A stretch of DNA of 64,000 bases from Limanda limanda (GCF_963576545.1 NC_083656.1:4159686-4223685); one strand, 5' to 3'. Positions 35,845-48,180 are shown, counted from the first letter of the stretch. The notes: a model not told the origin generated them from the letters alone. Program-made: numbers and translations.

Positions 35845-38551
35845 TAATGTTCAAGAGGTGTTGACACTTTCTTCTCTGTTGGTTCTATAGGGACGGGAAA
35901 TGGAAACCAGACAGATTACTGAGGAGCTTTGTCCGCTGTAGAGCCAGAAAAATGTGGCGTTCCACGGACACAGTGTAATCAAGTGGACTTGTGCTTGGAA
36001 CGGGCTGAATGCTGCTGAAATAAAAAAAACAGAGTTGGTTTAACAAACGAATATTGGAGAAAAAATGTGAGGTCAAACTAACAGGAAGTACTGTCCAACC
36101 TTTCACAATAAAACAAGCAGTGACAAGAGAAAGATTAAAAAACATTGACCTGCCAGAGGTGTGGACTTGTGCTTAGAACGGGCTGAATGCTGCTGCTTGT
36201 GCTTCAAGGACTTGATCTTAACCAAGGAACCAGGAGGAGAAGTCGTTTGCCTGCTGGCTGACGTTCTCTCTATGAAACTACCTGCACCTCAGGTTTTTCT
36301 GTCCATCAGGTAAACATATGACTGAAGGCCGGGTTGGAAAACCTCTCATCTGTTATAAAAGGTGCTTTTACAGCCTGTGTTCTTTGTAAAGATCAATACT
36401 TAGTGCGCTATGTATTTACTGCTTCTCCACTCACAGTCCAATCCTGACTGCATTGATGAATGACTGTTAAAAGATAAATACGATGTGGTTGTGGGTTTCC
36501 TCGTCTCCTGGCTTTTCTTAATTCTCCTGCACGGAGGAGCAGAGCGCCGAGGACCAGGGATTTCACTGAGAGAAAAACTGTGTAATTCACCTCTGATGTG
36601 ATTGACTTGTGTTTTTGTTGAAGGGTTGGTGAGTTGAAAGGATTTAGCTTCTTCTATTTGTGAGACAGTGCTTGTTCATTATTATTCTATTAAAACATGA
36701 ATCATTATGCGTTGTTTTTGTTGTGTCCTGTTGTATAGTTTCTGAGGTGGCTCCAGGAGGACCAGCCGTCCTAATAAATGGATGTAAATAAATAATCTGG
36801 TTTCAGCAGCTTCCCAGTCATGACGCTCATTATCATTTCCACCACCTTCATCATCTTAACACGCTCACTGGTGGCGCCGCTAAATGGTCCCAGTCGAGGG
36901 ACCAGTCCAAACCAGAGGGCTGCTGGTAAATATGGTCCTGGTGGAGAGAGGGTGGAAACCGTACGTCCTCATACGGGAGGTCATGTGGTAACGACCCCAC
37001 TACACACAACGTGCAGTGGACGAGATCCTCTCAGGAGTAAAATCTCCAAGTGTTCAAATTCATGTCAAACAAAAAAGAGTAATTCACCTGCAGTTGCTCA
37101 CATTATATATTGTAAAATGTCACTTTTGGTGGTGTTGCAGCTTCCCTCAGACAGAGGAGGAGGAGAAACATGTGTAGCGTCTCTGAGGTGATGATTGACA
37201 GCTGTCTCCGTGTTCTTCAGGTGTCTGAGCAGACGTGAAGTTTTCATTAGATGAGCAGCAGGTGCTAAAGAAAACCAGAAATACCTGCTTAGTGCAAACA
37301 AATTCACCAACCACACAGTTTGTTCGCCTGGAGACTATTTATTTTCTCAGCTACTAACTAATAAGAGAGATAGATAACACAAAGTTTGCGCTGAGTGTGC
37401 ACACGTGGAGGAGACAAACGTCCACAGGGAGTTCTGTGGTTGTTTTAATGATTTATTAAAATCTGAGTGAGTTTAGTTAAGTTTCTCTTCAGGAGTTATG
37501 TGTATCTCCGTAATGATGAGGTTGTGATAATTTGGCAAAAGATAATTCTCATTGCCAGTATGATGTTTTCATGCAAACTAAAATGCATTGCCTCCAATTT
37601 TTTCTTTTGCAACTGAGTTTCTTTGTTTTGAACATTTCCTGCATTTTGTATTAACGTGCATGGTGTTAATGCTTCTATGTTGAATTGTAATACTTTCTCC
37701 ATTTTGGAAAACTTGTATGACAATCATTGACTTTATCAACTCTTTTTAAAGATATTTAAAATGTCTATGGGGTGTTCACACCTGGATCAGCAGCCAAACA
37801 TGCTTCATCTGCTTGTGTCTTAAATGTCTAATGTCCGAATCCTTCATTGAGTCCTACTAGTGAAGACGGGGAAGCGTCATTGGGTTTGAATGTCAGGAGG
37901 AGACGGCAGTAGAGGTTAACTCAGAGTTCGAATCAGGCCATTCTGTAGTTGTAGAAGCTGCAACGTGTCACCAGTGTAACCAGAATGCTTTGTGGATCTG
38001 CCAGGGATTCCTCCCTCCCTGTCTCTAACATCATGGGTACAATGCCTCTTTTGGAAAGGTGGATTATTGCACAGGTTGACGTACAATGTTTTTTAATATC
38101 TCTGTTCTGTGTGCTTTTGGAGTACTGTTGAATTTTGAGGGATTGACAGAAATTATGAATTATATATCGGCACATTTTATTCATTAGAAAGATGAGAGAT
38201 GGTCGAGGAAAAACATACAATATCTGAATGACTTTAGAAATGTTCACAATTCATATTGACCTCAGGTTGGTAGATTTGATTTGGATGCAGTGGTTGTGTG
38301 ACATGATGAATCTGCAGCTGCTTGCATATCACCCTGCATGTTTTGAAGGCTGACATGTTTCACTTGTATAGGGAAAATGATTTAGTCTCAAAACACCTGA
38401 ACAAACACGTCTGAGCGGAGGAGAGCCGGTGCGTGAAAGACGAGTGCGCTCATCGTCCACGTCTGAGCTGAATTGGAACTTGTGTGACTTGGTTTCTTGA
38501 GACGGCCCCTCTCTCTGATGAAGGAGGGACTCTGCCCAAAATTTGGTGGCG

Positions 38552-38660
38552 TATAAAAGCCAAGCTAAGTCATTTGTTTAAGCAGTAGGGAGTTTCTGCT
38601 AGGATCTGGATTGGAGTTACGCAGAGACTGGACCCTACCGTACATGAGTGATATTTAGAC
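38552..38660 (+). promoter_or_regulatory. Copy D core promoter and leader with uORF
   Basis: TATAAAAG 38552-38559, AGCAG context 38581 and uORF ATG-AGT-GAT-ATT-TAG 38644-38658. A reverse CCAAT motif (attgg) lies near 38471; copy F has it, but copies A and E do not. Confidence 0.8.
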
Positions 38661-39295
38661 ATGTTCAGCTTCATGGATATTTGGTTAGCGCTGCTGCTGA
38701 GCGCAGCAGTGCTTTTGGAGAGAGGTCAATGCGTGGGTGGTAGTAAGTATCACTTTCACACTTTGATTTGACTTTTTTTGGGGACTTGTGGCCCCTCGAG
38801 ATGTGGGTAAACATTGGCCAAAGGGTCAGAGCTTCATGCCAGAGGTCAGGTTTTCTTTACAAGTACAATATAGAAAATAGTGACAGTGATAAATCAATAC
38901 TTTGCTGAATGTTTGGTTTTGTGTGTCAGTTTGGATCCAAGCAGCTCTAGTTTTATGAGTTTAGGTTGTTTTGTCTGGTGCAGGGACACATCTGGCTCCC
39001 ACAGAACTTCAAACCCAGTTGATCACTCTGTTTTTTGGGGAGGGGATATTTACTCTGACTGTTCCCAAACCCACAGTGGTTCTCTCCTTAAATTTCAGGA
39101 CGAGGAGGCGGCTGCGAATTAGATGGAAAGGTGTACAATCCCAGGAGTGTATGGAAACCAAAGCTCTGCACCACCTGCTTCTGCGACGGCAGATCCGTCG
39201 TGTGCAACGAGGCGATCTGCGTGGTCACACCCGACTGCGCCTACCCGAACGGAGAGTGCTGCCCTATCTGCCCCAGTGATGGTTCACCGCCTTGA
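38661..39295 (+). CDS. Procollagen-I-like VWC mini-protein, copy D (extra cysteine)
   Basis: Exons 38661-38742 and 39099-39295 encode 92 residues. The signal peptide is MFSFMDIWLALLLSAAVLLE, then RGQCVGG, so the predicted mature N-terminus carries an eleventh cysteine. The junction codon A|GA gives Arg. The VWC domain is CELDGKVYNPRSVWKPKLC ... NEAICVVTPDC ... GECCPICPSDG, ending SPP-stop. The true exon 2 frame has no Met, so single-exon ORF calling misses it. The D-F subfamily differs clearly from A-C in the second half of the domain. Confidence 0.83.
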
Positions 39296-39765
39296 TCCCA
39301 CCTCGTCCCTGAGGCTCCTGGGCCATGAATGGATTGTGGCCCTAAGCCTGCCTGCTTGCCAATAACAAAGCTTTACCTATCGAAGACACTTAGAGTCTGG
39401 ATATGTTGACCTCTGCATCATTGATTTTAGCATTTTTTTCAGGGAATCTCTCAATAGCCAACTGTTGTGGAGATGCACAAGCCCTCGATTCACAACCTGA
39501 TAAATGCTCATATCTGAGAGAAGTAAGACGCTAATCATTATCCCTTATTTAGAGCCTATCTGCAATATTTCTTACTTAAGCTTTTAATTGGAGTAAAATG
39601 GGATATATAACAATCACAGCAAGATATTTAAACTCAACTCTGTTGTCGATTTCACTGCAGAATGTATTAAATATGTTGAATGTCTGGTTCTCTCTGGGTT
39701 GTCTGTAGGTCTTGTGTGATTCAGCGTTAATATTTTACCTCCTGATTTGTTCAGCACTAAACTTA

Positions 39766-39771
39766 AATAAA
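39766..39771 (+). terminator. Candidate poly(A) signal for copy D
   Basis: AATAAA 471 nt after the copy D stop, in a block derived from the kif19 5' flank (equivalent near 26580). The same signal follows copy E (46480-46485) and copy F (53110-53115). Confidence 0.4.
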
Positions 39772-40699
39772 GTCCCTGCTGGTTTAATGCAGCTTCTCCT
39801 GTTGCACTATACTGACCTCTGCTGGAAAGAGAGAGAAACTACCTCACTGGGTTCTATGGTTTTGTCCCAACTACAAATTGATTGAATGAACCCACATCAT
39901 GGACGTCGATGAGAGTAAAACATGACGTTGCGTTAACACACAAGAAAAAAATTTACACACACCAGGAAGTACTCAAAAAAACAGGTTTATTGAACTCACA
40001 GTTGGGCCCCTGAGTCTGGGCCCCCCCCACAGACGGCAGCACCACTCAGTGCCTGTACAGTGAAACATGCTGAAAGACACAAATCAAGACTAATGCTTTA
40101 AATCTCTACTGTTAGTCGTCCCAACCGCGTACTGAGGAAAAAGAAAATGACCTGAATATTCTCATTAATGACAGTTAGTGCAGCGCGGCTTCCAAACTAC
40201 AGCAGAAATGACAACTTCATGGAGTTAGACCGAAAAGACGATATGGATTAATGGCTCTTTAGAAAACAAAAATCCTATGTGACGCTGCCACACAAAATTA
40301 GAAAAAATATTTAAAAAATTGGCACGTTTGTCAAAAAACAAAATCAAATCAGAGTAAAAGACAACAGTCTGTTATTGGACATTTGCTTTTATTTACAGAG
40401 GTCGTGGTCTCAAGGTCGTCTCGTGTCCAGAGAAACATAAAGATTCACGTGAATAGATTTCGATGGTTCCTCCTCCGGTGGGTTCTCGGTGCTTCACATG
40501 TTTATCAAGCATGAAGCACAACATGTAGAAAACACAGAACGTGTGTTTGTATTTTCCTTCTTCACCGACCTGAACATTGTCAGAAGTGAAACAAACGTTC
40601 TTTTCAAATGTGTGAAGGGAAATTATTCTGTGAAGAGCAGACAAATCAAAACTGGGACATGTTTCGTCCACATTTTTTGATAATCAATTTAGCTATTGA

Positions 40700-41090
40700 T
40701 TCCAGTTTTTTCATGTGTTTTAATCGGTAAAGGTAATATTTGTAGATGTCATCATTTCTACGCGTTTGTTTATGTGATTCTGAACAATATTACATAAAAA
40801 GAACTGAATGGATTCCAACCAAACTTGGTGGAAGAATGCAGAATGTGTGAGGGAGGATCTTATTAAATTCTGGTGCCGATCCACATCAGTGAGCAGATCC
40901 CGGATCTTTTGATCACTTTCTTTAACATTGTGATATGGGACGTTTTTCAAATTTTTTCGCAGGGAGTCATTTATTGATGTGGATGAAAAAAAGAAACAGG
41001 CACATTAAGGGAACTGATATCTACAAGTGTGTGGAATAAAGGTGCAGCTTGACTCGACTGCTTGGCCTTGACGGAGGTTTAATCAGCTGC
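40700..41090. repeat. Interspersed teleost repeat in unit 1
   Basis: Same family as 3385-3765 (actgaatggattccaacc, aaggtgcagcttgactcg). Copies occur at 47415-47810 and 53960-54375. A second fragment of similar type lies at 41865-41990 and its copies. They lie within or next to the presumed ttyh2 3' UTR. Confidence 0.6.
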
Positions 41091-41377
41091 ATATTGAACT
41101 CACCCCCCCCGTGCCTGACAAACAAGGATGATCTATTCAGTTCATATTTCAAAACTTGACAGTTTTCCCACGGAGCACAAAACAGATCAAGAGCAGGTAA
41201 AGTTCGACTTGGGGCAGAAAAACTGAGATGAGTCATTTTATGAGAAGAACAGCACAGATATGGTTCTGATGTTGTCCTGTCTTTGTGATGCTTGGACACA
41301 CTCCTCCTGTCGAGTGTGTGTGTGTGTGTGTGTTTATATGTGTGATGGCATCTTCCTCCAGGGGCAGTTTAAGAAGT

Positions 41378-41458
41378 CTATGCTTGGAAGTCGTTTCCAA
41401 AGTGTCTAATCTGCTCCTCGGTCATGGACAGGTAGGTGGCCCTCATACTCGGCGAGTA
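41378..41458 (-). CDS. ttyh2: Duplicate ttyh2 terminal coding exon, copy 1 (orphan or alternative)
   Basis: 81 nt encoding YSPSMRATYLSMTEEQIRHF then GNDFQA-stop, with intact acceptor cttccacag. The protein sequence is identical to the proximal exon at 54670-54750. It is the farthest copy from the body of ttyh2 and would be used only if transcription continues through the array. Confidence 0.6.
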   Translation of the reverse strand, partial: YSPSMRATYLSMTEEQIRHFGNDFQA

Positions 41459-44400
41459 CTGTGGAAGACACACACAGAGACAGAGGAGACGTTAGAGGAC
41501 GACAACGTGATTTCACTTCTGATCATCAGCTACAAATACAGATAAATGTCATGAGGGGCTTAAAGGAAAAGTGCACGGAGAATCTGCCTCTTGACAACAT
41601 GGAACTCTCTGAAGGCCTGAGAAGGTTTGTGAAGTTTGGATTCAGAGGAGTTAAACTGGATTATGATGGAGATCCAGGATCAAGATAAAATCCACTTCAA
41701 ACTACTCCTGCAGAATAATGGACTTCAACAAAACTTGTACAAACAGATCAATGGCAGTATAATGTATTATTTTACTTTGGCAAAATTCTTGTAAACCTGC
41801 CTGTATTTAGGTTTTTAACTTACTTTACTTTCTTTAATAAAAGATCCTGGATATTTTTTTCTAGATGGTGTTTCTCAGGGAATATTTCATGGATCACGAT
41901 AAAACAATTTGACATATTTAGGAGTTAGACTGATATTTATTAGTACGTGCAATTCAGTGCAAATCCAAATATAAATCTAGCAGATTAAACAAACATTTTT
42001 CTGCCACTTTAAATAAGAAATAGAGCAACAAACCTACAACTGTCACTAATGAGTTGCTGAGATCATGTGGATTCATGACGGTAAAAACAGATTTCATGTA
42101 GATTTGTTATTTTAAGACTGTAAACTAAATTAAAGACTAAGTTTAGTTGAGTTTTCCTTTAATTTAAACCTGTTGAACTAACTCAGCACTCGATAACAAA
42201 TAAATCTGTTTCTATATCACGACTGGATGCATGGTGCTAACACCTCGTGGCAGCAGAAGCTACAGAACTGAATGGTTGGAGCAGGACTGCATGCACAGTA
42301 GGGGGCGACTGTGAGGAGATCCAGGGACACAACTACAGTTCCACCCTGTGAGGACCAGGGGCAGACGTCCCACACTAACTCAGAGAGACACCGTCTGGGA
42401 TGAGGACAACAGGTTGTGAGTTTGAAGCCATGCCAAACAGGTAGAACCGCACAGGAACCAAACAGAGTGATGAAAGGTGGAGGAGAGGTGATGGATGCAA
42501 CAGAGGAGAAGAGGAGGGGGAGTCAGTCCTGAGGAAGAGTTGAAAAGACTTACTCTGTTTCTATACGGCTGAGAGTATATTTCCAAAAGTTGATTAAATT
42601 AAAAAAAGAGGATAAAAGATACAAACGAACAGAAAAAAACAAATATACACAAACGGACACACACACACACACACAAACAAAAATATATAAAAGAAGCTGT
42701 TAGCCGAAGACGACTGCATGGTGCTGCACAGTCACAGTCATAAATGTTCAAGAGGGGTTGACACTTTCTTCTCCGTTGGTTCTATAGGGATTTAGAAGGG
42801 CTGGAGAAAAAACGCTACATCGAAACCATTTTAATCCAGTGGACTTGTGCTTGGAACGGGCTGAATGCTGCTGCTTGTGCTTCAAGGACTTGATCTTAAC
42901 AAAGGAACCAGGAGGAGAAGTCGTTTGCCTGCTGGCTGACATTCTCTCTATGAAACCACCTGCACCTCAGGTTTTTCTTTCCATCAGGTAAACATATGAC
43001 TGAAGGCCGGGCTGGAAAACCTCTCATCTGTTATAAAAGGTGCTTTTACAGCCTGTGTTCTTTGTAAAGATCAATACTTAGTGCACTTTGTATTTACTGC
43101 TTCTGCACTCACAGTCCAATCCAAACTGCTTTGACGAGCGAGACGAGTGAAATGTCGCTGAACGCATCTATTCACCACGACTGTGCAAAGATAAATACGA
43201 TGTGGTTGTGGGTTTCCTCGCCTCCTGGCTTTTCTTAATTCTCCTGCACGGAGGAGGTGCAGAGCGCCGAGGATCAGGGATTTCACTGAGAGAAAAACTG
43301 TGTAATGCAGTGCTTCTGATGTGATGACTTTGGATGGGTTGAAAGAATTTAGCTTCTTCTATTTGTGAGACAGTGCTTGTTCATTATTATTCTATTAAAA
43401 CATGAATCATTATGCGTTGTTTTTGTTGTGTCCTGTTGTATAGTTTCTGAGGTGGCTCCAGGAGGACCAGTCGTCCTAATAAATGGATGAAAATAAATAC
43501 ATAAATAACCTGGTTTCAGCAGCTTCCCAGTTAGACCGCTCATAATCATTTCCACCACCTTCATCATCTTAACACGCTCACTGGTGGCGCCGCTAAATGG
43601 TCCCAGTCGAGGGACCAGTCCAAACCAGAGGGCTGCTGGTAAATATGGTCCTCGTGGAGAGAGGGTGGAAACCGTACGTCCTCATACGGGAGGTCATGTG
43701 GTAACGACCCCACTCCACACAACGTGCAGTGGACGAGATCCTCTCAGGAGTAAAATCTCCAAGTGTTAAAGTTCATGTCAAACAAAAAAGAGTAATTCAC
43801 CTGCAGTTGCTCCCAATATATATTGTAAAATGTCACTTTTGGTGGTGTTGCAGCTTCCCTCAGACAGAGGAGGAGGAGAAACATGTGTAGCGTCTCTGAG
43901 GTGATGATTGACAGCTGTCTCCGTGTTTGTCAGGTGTCTGAGCAGACGTGAAGTTTTCGTTAGATGAGCAACAGGTGCTAAAGAAAACCAGAAATACCTG
44001 CTTAGTGCAAACAAATTCACCAACCACACAGTTTGTTCGCCTGGAGACTATTTATTTTCTCAGCTACGAACTAATAAGAGAGATAGATAACACAAAGTTT
44101 GCGCTGAGTGTGCACACATGGAGGAGACAAACGTCCACAGGGAGTTCTGTGGTTGTTTTAATGATTTATTAAAATCTGAGTGAGTTTAGTTAAGTTTCTC
44201 TTCAGGAGTTATGTGTATCTCTGTAATGATGAGGTTGTGATAATTTGGCAAAAGATAATTCTCATTGCCAGTATGATGTTTTCATGCAAACTAAAATGCA
44301 TTGCCTCCAATTTTTTCTTTTGCAACTGAGTTTCTTCGTTTTGAACATTTCCTGCATTTTGTATTAACGTGCATGGTGTTAATGCTTCTTTGTTGAATTG

Positions 44401-45263
44401 TAATACTTTCTCCATTTTGGAAAACTTGTATGACAATCATTGACTTTATTAACTCTTTTTAAAGATATTTAAAATGTCTATGGGGTGTTCACACCTGGAT
44501 CAGCAGCCAAACATGCTTCATCTGCTTGTGTCTTAAATGTCTAATGTCCGAATCCTTCATTGAGTCCTACTAGTGACGACGGGGAAGCGTCATTGGGTTT
44601 GAATGTCAGGAGGAGACGGCAGTAGAGGTTAACTCAGAGTTCGAATCAGGCCATTCTGTAGTTGTAGAAGCTGCAACGTGTCACCAGTGTAACCAGAATG
44701 CTTTGTGGATCTGCCAGGGATTCCTCCCTCCCTGTCTCTAACATCATGGGTACAATGCCTCTTTTGGAAAGGTGGATTATTGCACAGGTTGACGTACAAT
44801 GTTTTTTAATATCTCTGTTCTGTGTGCTTTTGGAGTACTGTTGAATTTTGAGGGATTGACAGAAATTATGAATTATATATCGGCACATTTTATTCATTAG
44901 AAAGATGAGAGATGGTCGAGGAAAAACATACAATATCTGAATGACTTTAGAAATGTTCACAATTCATATTGACCTCAGGTTGGTAGATTTGATTTGGATA
45001 CAGTGGTTGTGTGACATGATGAATCTGCAGCTGCTTGCATATCACCCTGCATGTTTTGAAAGCTGACATGTTTCACTTGTATAAGGAAAATGATTTAGTC
45101 TCAAAACACCTGAACAAACACGTCTGAGCGGAGGAGAGCCGGTGCGTGAAAGACGAGTGCGCTCATCGTCCACGTCTGAGCTGAAACGTGAACTTGTGTG
45201 ACTTGGTTTCTTGAGACGGCCCCTCTCTGATGAAGGAGGGACTCTGCCCAAAATTTGGTGGCG

Positions 45264-45372
45264 TATAAAAGCCAAGCTAAGTCATTTGTTTAAGCAGTAG
45301 GGAGTTTCTGCTAGGATCTGGATTGGAGTTACGCAGAGACTGGACCCTACCGTACATGAGTGATATTTAGAC
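45264..45372 (+). promoter_or_regulatory. Copy E core promoter and leader with uORF
   Basis: TATAAAAG 45264-45271, AGCAG context 45293 and uORF 45356-45370 (MSDI-stop), again with 29 bp between the TATA start and the cap context. Confidence 0.8.
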
Positions 45373-46009
45373 ATGTTCAGCTTCATGGATATTCGGTTAG
45401 CGCTGCTGCTGAGCGCAGCAGTGCTTTTGGTGAGAGGTCAAGGCGAGCGTGATAGTAAGTATCACTTTCACACTTTGATTTGACTTGTTTGGGGACTTGT
45501 GGCCCCTCGAGATGTGGGTAAACATTGGCCAAAGGGTCAGAGCTTCATGCCAGAGGTCAGGTTTTCTTTACAAGTACAATATAGAAAATAGTGACAGTGA
45601 TAAATCAATACTTTGCTGAATGTTTGGTTTTGTGTGTCAGTTTGGATCCAAGCAGCTCTAGTTTTATGAGTTTAGGTTGTTTTGTCTGGTGCAGGGACAC
45701 ATCTGGCTCCCATAGAACTTCAAACCCAGTTGATCACTCTGTTTTATGGGGGGGGGGGGATATTTACTCTGACTGTTACCAAACTCACCGCGGTTCTCTC
45801 CTTAAGTTTCAGGACGAGGAGGCGGCTGCGAATTAGATGGAAAGGTGTACAATCCCAGGAGTGTATGGAAACCAAAGCTCTGCACCACCTGCTTCTGCGA
45901 CGGCAGATCCGTCATGTGCAACGAGGTGATCTGCGTGGTCACACCCGACTGCGCCTACCCGAACGGAGAGTGCTGCCCTATCTGCCCAAGTGATGGTTCA
46001 CCGCCTTGA
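45373..46009 (+). CDS. Procollagen-I-like VWC mini-protein, copy E
   Basis: Exons 45373-45454 and 45813-46009; 92 residues. The signal peptide MFSFMDIRLALLLSAAVLLV is followed by RGQGERDRRGGGC, the D-F member closest to what I recall of zebrafish col1a1a (RGQGEDDRTGGSC). The VWC domain is as in copy D, with SVMCNEVIC. Ten cysteines, intact frame and splice sites. Likely close to the founder state of the D-F subfamily. Confidence 0.85.
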
Positions 46010-48099
46010 TCCCACCTTGTCTCTGAGGCTCCTGGGCCATGAATAGATTGTGGCCCTAAGCCTGCCTGCTTGCCAATAACAAAGCTTTACCTATCGAAGA
46101 CACTTAGAGTCTGGATATGTTGACCTCTGCATCATTGATTTTAGCATTTTTTTCAGGGAATCTCACAATAGCCAACTGTTGTGGAGATGCACAAGCCCTC
46201 GATTCACAACCTGATAAATGCTCATATCTGAGAGAAGCAAGACGCTAATCATTATCCCTTTTTTAGAGCCTATCTGCAATATTTCTTACTTAAGCTTTTA
46301 ATTGGAGTAAAATGGGATATACAACAATCACAGCAAGATATTTAAACTCAACTCTGTTGTCGATTTCACTGCAGAATGTATTAAATATGTTGAATGTCTG
46401 GTTCTCTCTGGGTTGTCTGTAGGTCTTGTGTGAGTCAGCGTTAATATTTTACCTCCTGATTTGTTCAGCACTAAACTTAAATAAAGTCCCTGCTGGTTTA
46501 ATGCAGCTTCTCCTGTTGCACTATACTGACCTCTGCTGGAAAGAGAGAGAAACTACCTCACTGGGTTCTATGGTTTTGTCCCAACTACAAATTGATTGAA
46601 TGAACCCACATCATGGACGTCGATGAGAGTAAAACATGACGTTGCGTTAACACACAAGAAAAAAATTAACACACACCAGGAAGTACTCAAAAAAACAGGT
46701 TTATTGAACTCACAGTTGGTCCCCTGAGTCTGGGCCCCCCCCACAGACGGCAGCACCACTCAGTGCCTGTACAGGGAAACATGCTGAAAGACACAAATCA
46801 AGACTAATGCTTTAAATCTCTACTGTTAGTCGTCCCAACCGCGTACTGAGGAAAAAGAAAATGACCTGAATATTCTCATTAATGACAATTAGTGCAGCGC
46901 GGCTTCCAAACTACAGCAGAAATGACAACTTCATGGAGTTAGACCGAAAGACGATATGGATTAATGGCTCTTTAGAAAACAAAAATCCTATGTGACGCTG
47001 CCACACAAAATTAGAAAAAATATTTAAAAAATTGGCACGCTTGTTTAAAAACAAAATCAAATCAGAGTAAAAGACAACAGTCTGTTATTGGACATTTGCT
47101 TTTATTTACAGAGGTCGTGGTCTCAAGGTCGTCTCGTGTCCAGAGAAACATAAAGATTCACGTGAATAGATTTCGATGGTTCCTCCTCCGGTGGGTTCTC
47201 GGTGCTTCACATGTTTATCAAGCATGAAGCGAAACATGTAGAAAACACAGCAGCGTGTGTTTCATATTTTCCTTCTTCACCGACTAACGTTGTCAGAGGT
47301 GAAACAAACGTTCTTTTCAAAGGTGTGAAGGGAAATTATTCTGTGAAGAGCAGACAAATCAAAACTGGGACATGTTTCGTCCACATTTTTTGATAATCAA
47401 TTTAGCTGTTGATTCCAGTGTTTTCATGTGTTTTAATCGGTAAAGGTAATATTTGTAGATGTTATCATTTCTACGCGTTTGTTTATGTGATTCTGAACAA
47501 TATTACATAAAAAGAACTGAATGGATTCCAACCAAACTTGGTGGAAGAATGCAGAATGTGTGAGGGAGGATCTTATTAAATTCTGGTGCCGATCCACATC
47601 AGTGAGCAGATCCCGGATCATTTGATGACTTTCTTTAACATTGTGATATGGGACGTTTTTCAAAATTTTTCGCAGGGAGTCATTTATTGATGTGGATGAA
47701 AAAAAGAAACAGGCACATTAAGGGAACTGATATCTACAAGTGTGTGGAATAAAGGTGCAGCTTGACTCGACTGCTTGGCCTTGACGGAGGTTTAATCAGC
47801 TGCATATTGAACTCACCTCCCCCCCCTTGCCTGACAAACAAGGCTGTTCTATTCAGTTCATATTTCAAAACGTGTCAGTTTGCCCACGGAGCACAAAACA
47901 GATCAAGAGCAGGTAAAGTTCGACTTGGGGCAGAAAAACTGAGATGAGTCATTTTACGAGAAGAACAGCACAGATATGGTTGTGATGTTGTCCTGTCTTT
48001 GTGATGCTTGGACACACTCCTCCTGTCGAGTGTGTGTGTGTTTGTGTGTGTGTGTTAATGTGTGTGATGGCGTCTTCCTCCAGGGGCAGTTTAAGAAGT

Positions 48100-48180
48100 C
48101 TATGCTTGGAAGTCGTTTCCAAAGTGTCTAATCTGCTCCTTGGTCATGGACAGGTAGGTGGCCCTCATACTCGGCGAGTA
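48100..48180 (-). CDS. ttyh2: Duplicate ttyh2 terminal coding exon, copy 2 (Glu to Lys)
   Basis: Same 81-nt exon, but one codon reads AAG instead of GAG, giving SMTKEQIRHF. The acceptor is unchanged and the frame is open to the stop. Possible alternative last exon for ttyh2. Confidence 0.6.
   Translation of the reverse strand, partial: YSPSMRATYLSMTKEQIRHFGNDFQA

Larger units (their letters stand above)
35845..42740. repeat. Large tandem unit 1 (VWC copy D)
   Basis: About 6.9 kb. Order: kif19-intron-like blocks (36160-36455, 36466-36560, 36590-37085), VWC promoter and exons, more kif19-like blocks (39361-39727, 39732-39868, 39928-40000), a segment like 27710-27840, then the ttyh2 3' end including its last coding exon. 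It carries about 180 bp extra near 35960-36160, with an additional partial copy of the gtggacttgtgctt block. Confidence 0.88.

Noticed and set aside
37933..38247. 104-codon minus-strand ORF identical in three units (also 44646-44960 and 51277-51591)
   Set aside because: Identity is explained by recent duplication of the whole unit. The peptide resembles nothing I know, and there is no promoter or splice context for it.
38971..39279. Plus-strand 102-codon ORF over VWC copy D exon 2 (similar at 45682 and 52315)
   Set aside because: Out of frame with the cysteine-rich VWC reading frame and it runs through intron 1 sequence; the spliced frame is far better supported.
41285..41545. Plus-strand ORF over the duplicated ttyh2 exon (also 48001-48315 and 54571-54885)
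   Set aside because: Shadow of the minus-strand ttyh2 terminal exon and its 3' UTR; partly coded by a GT microsatellite.
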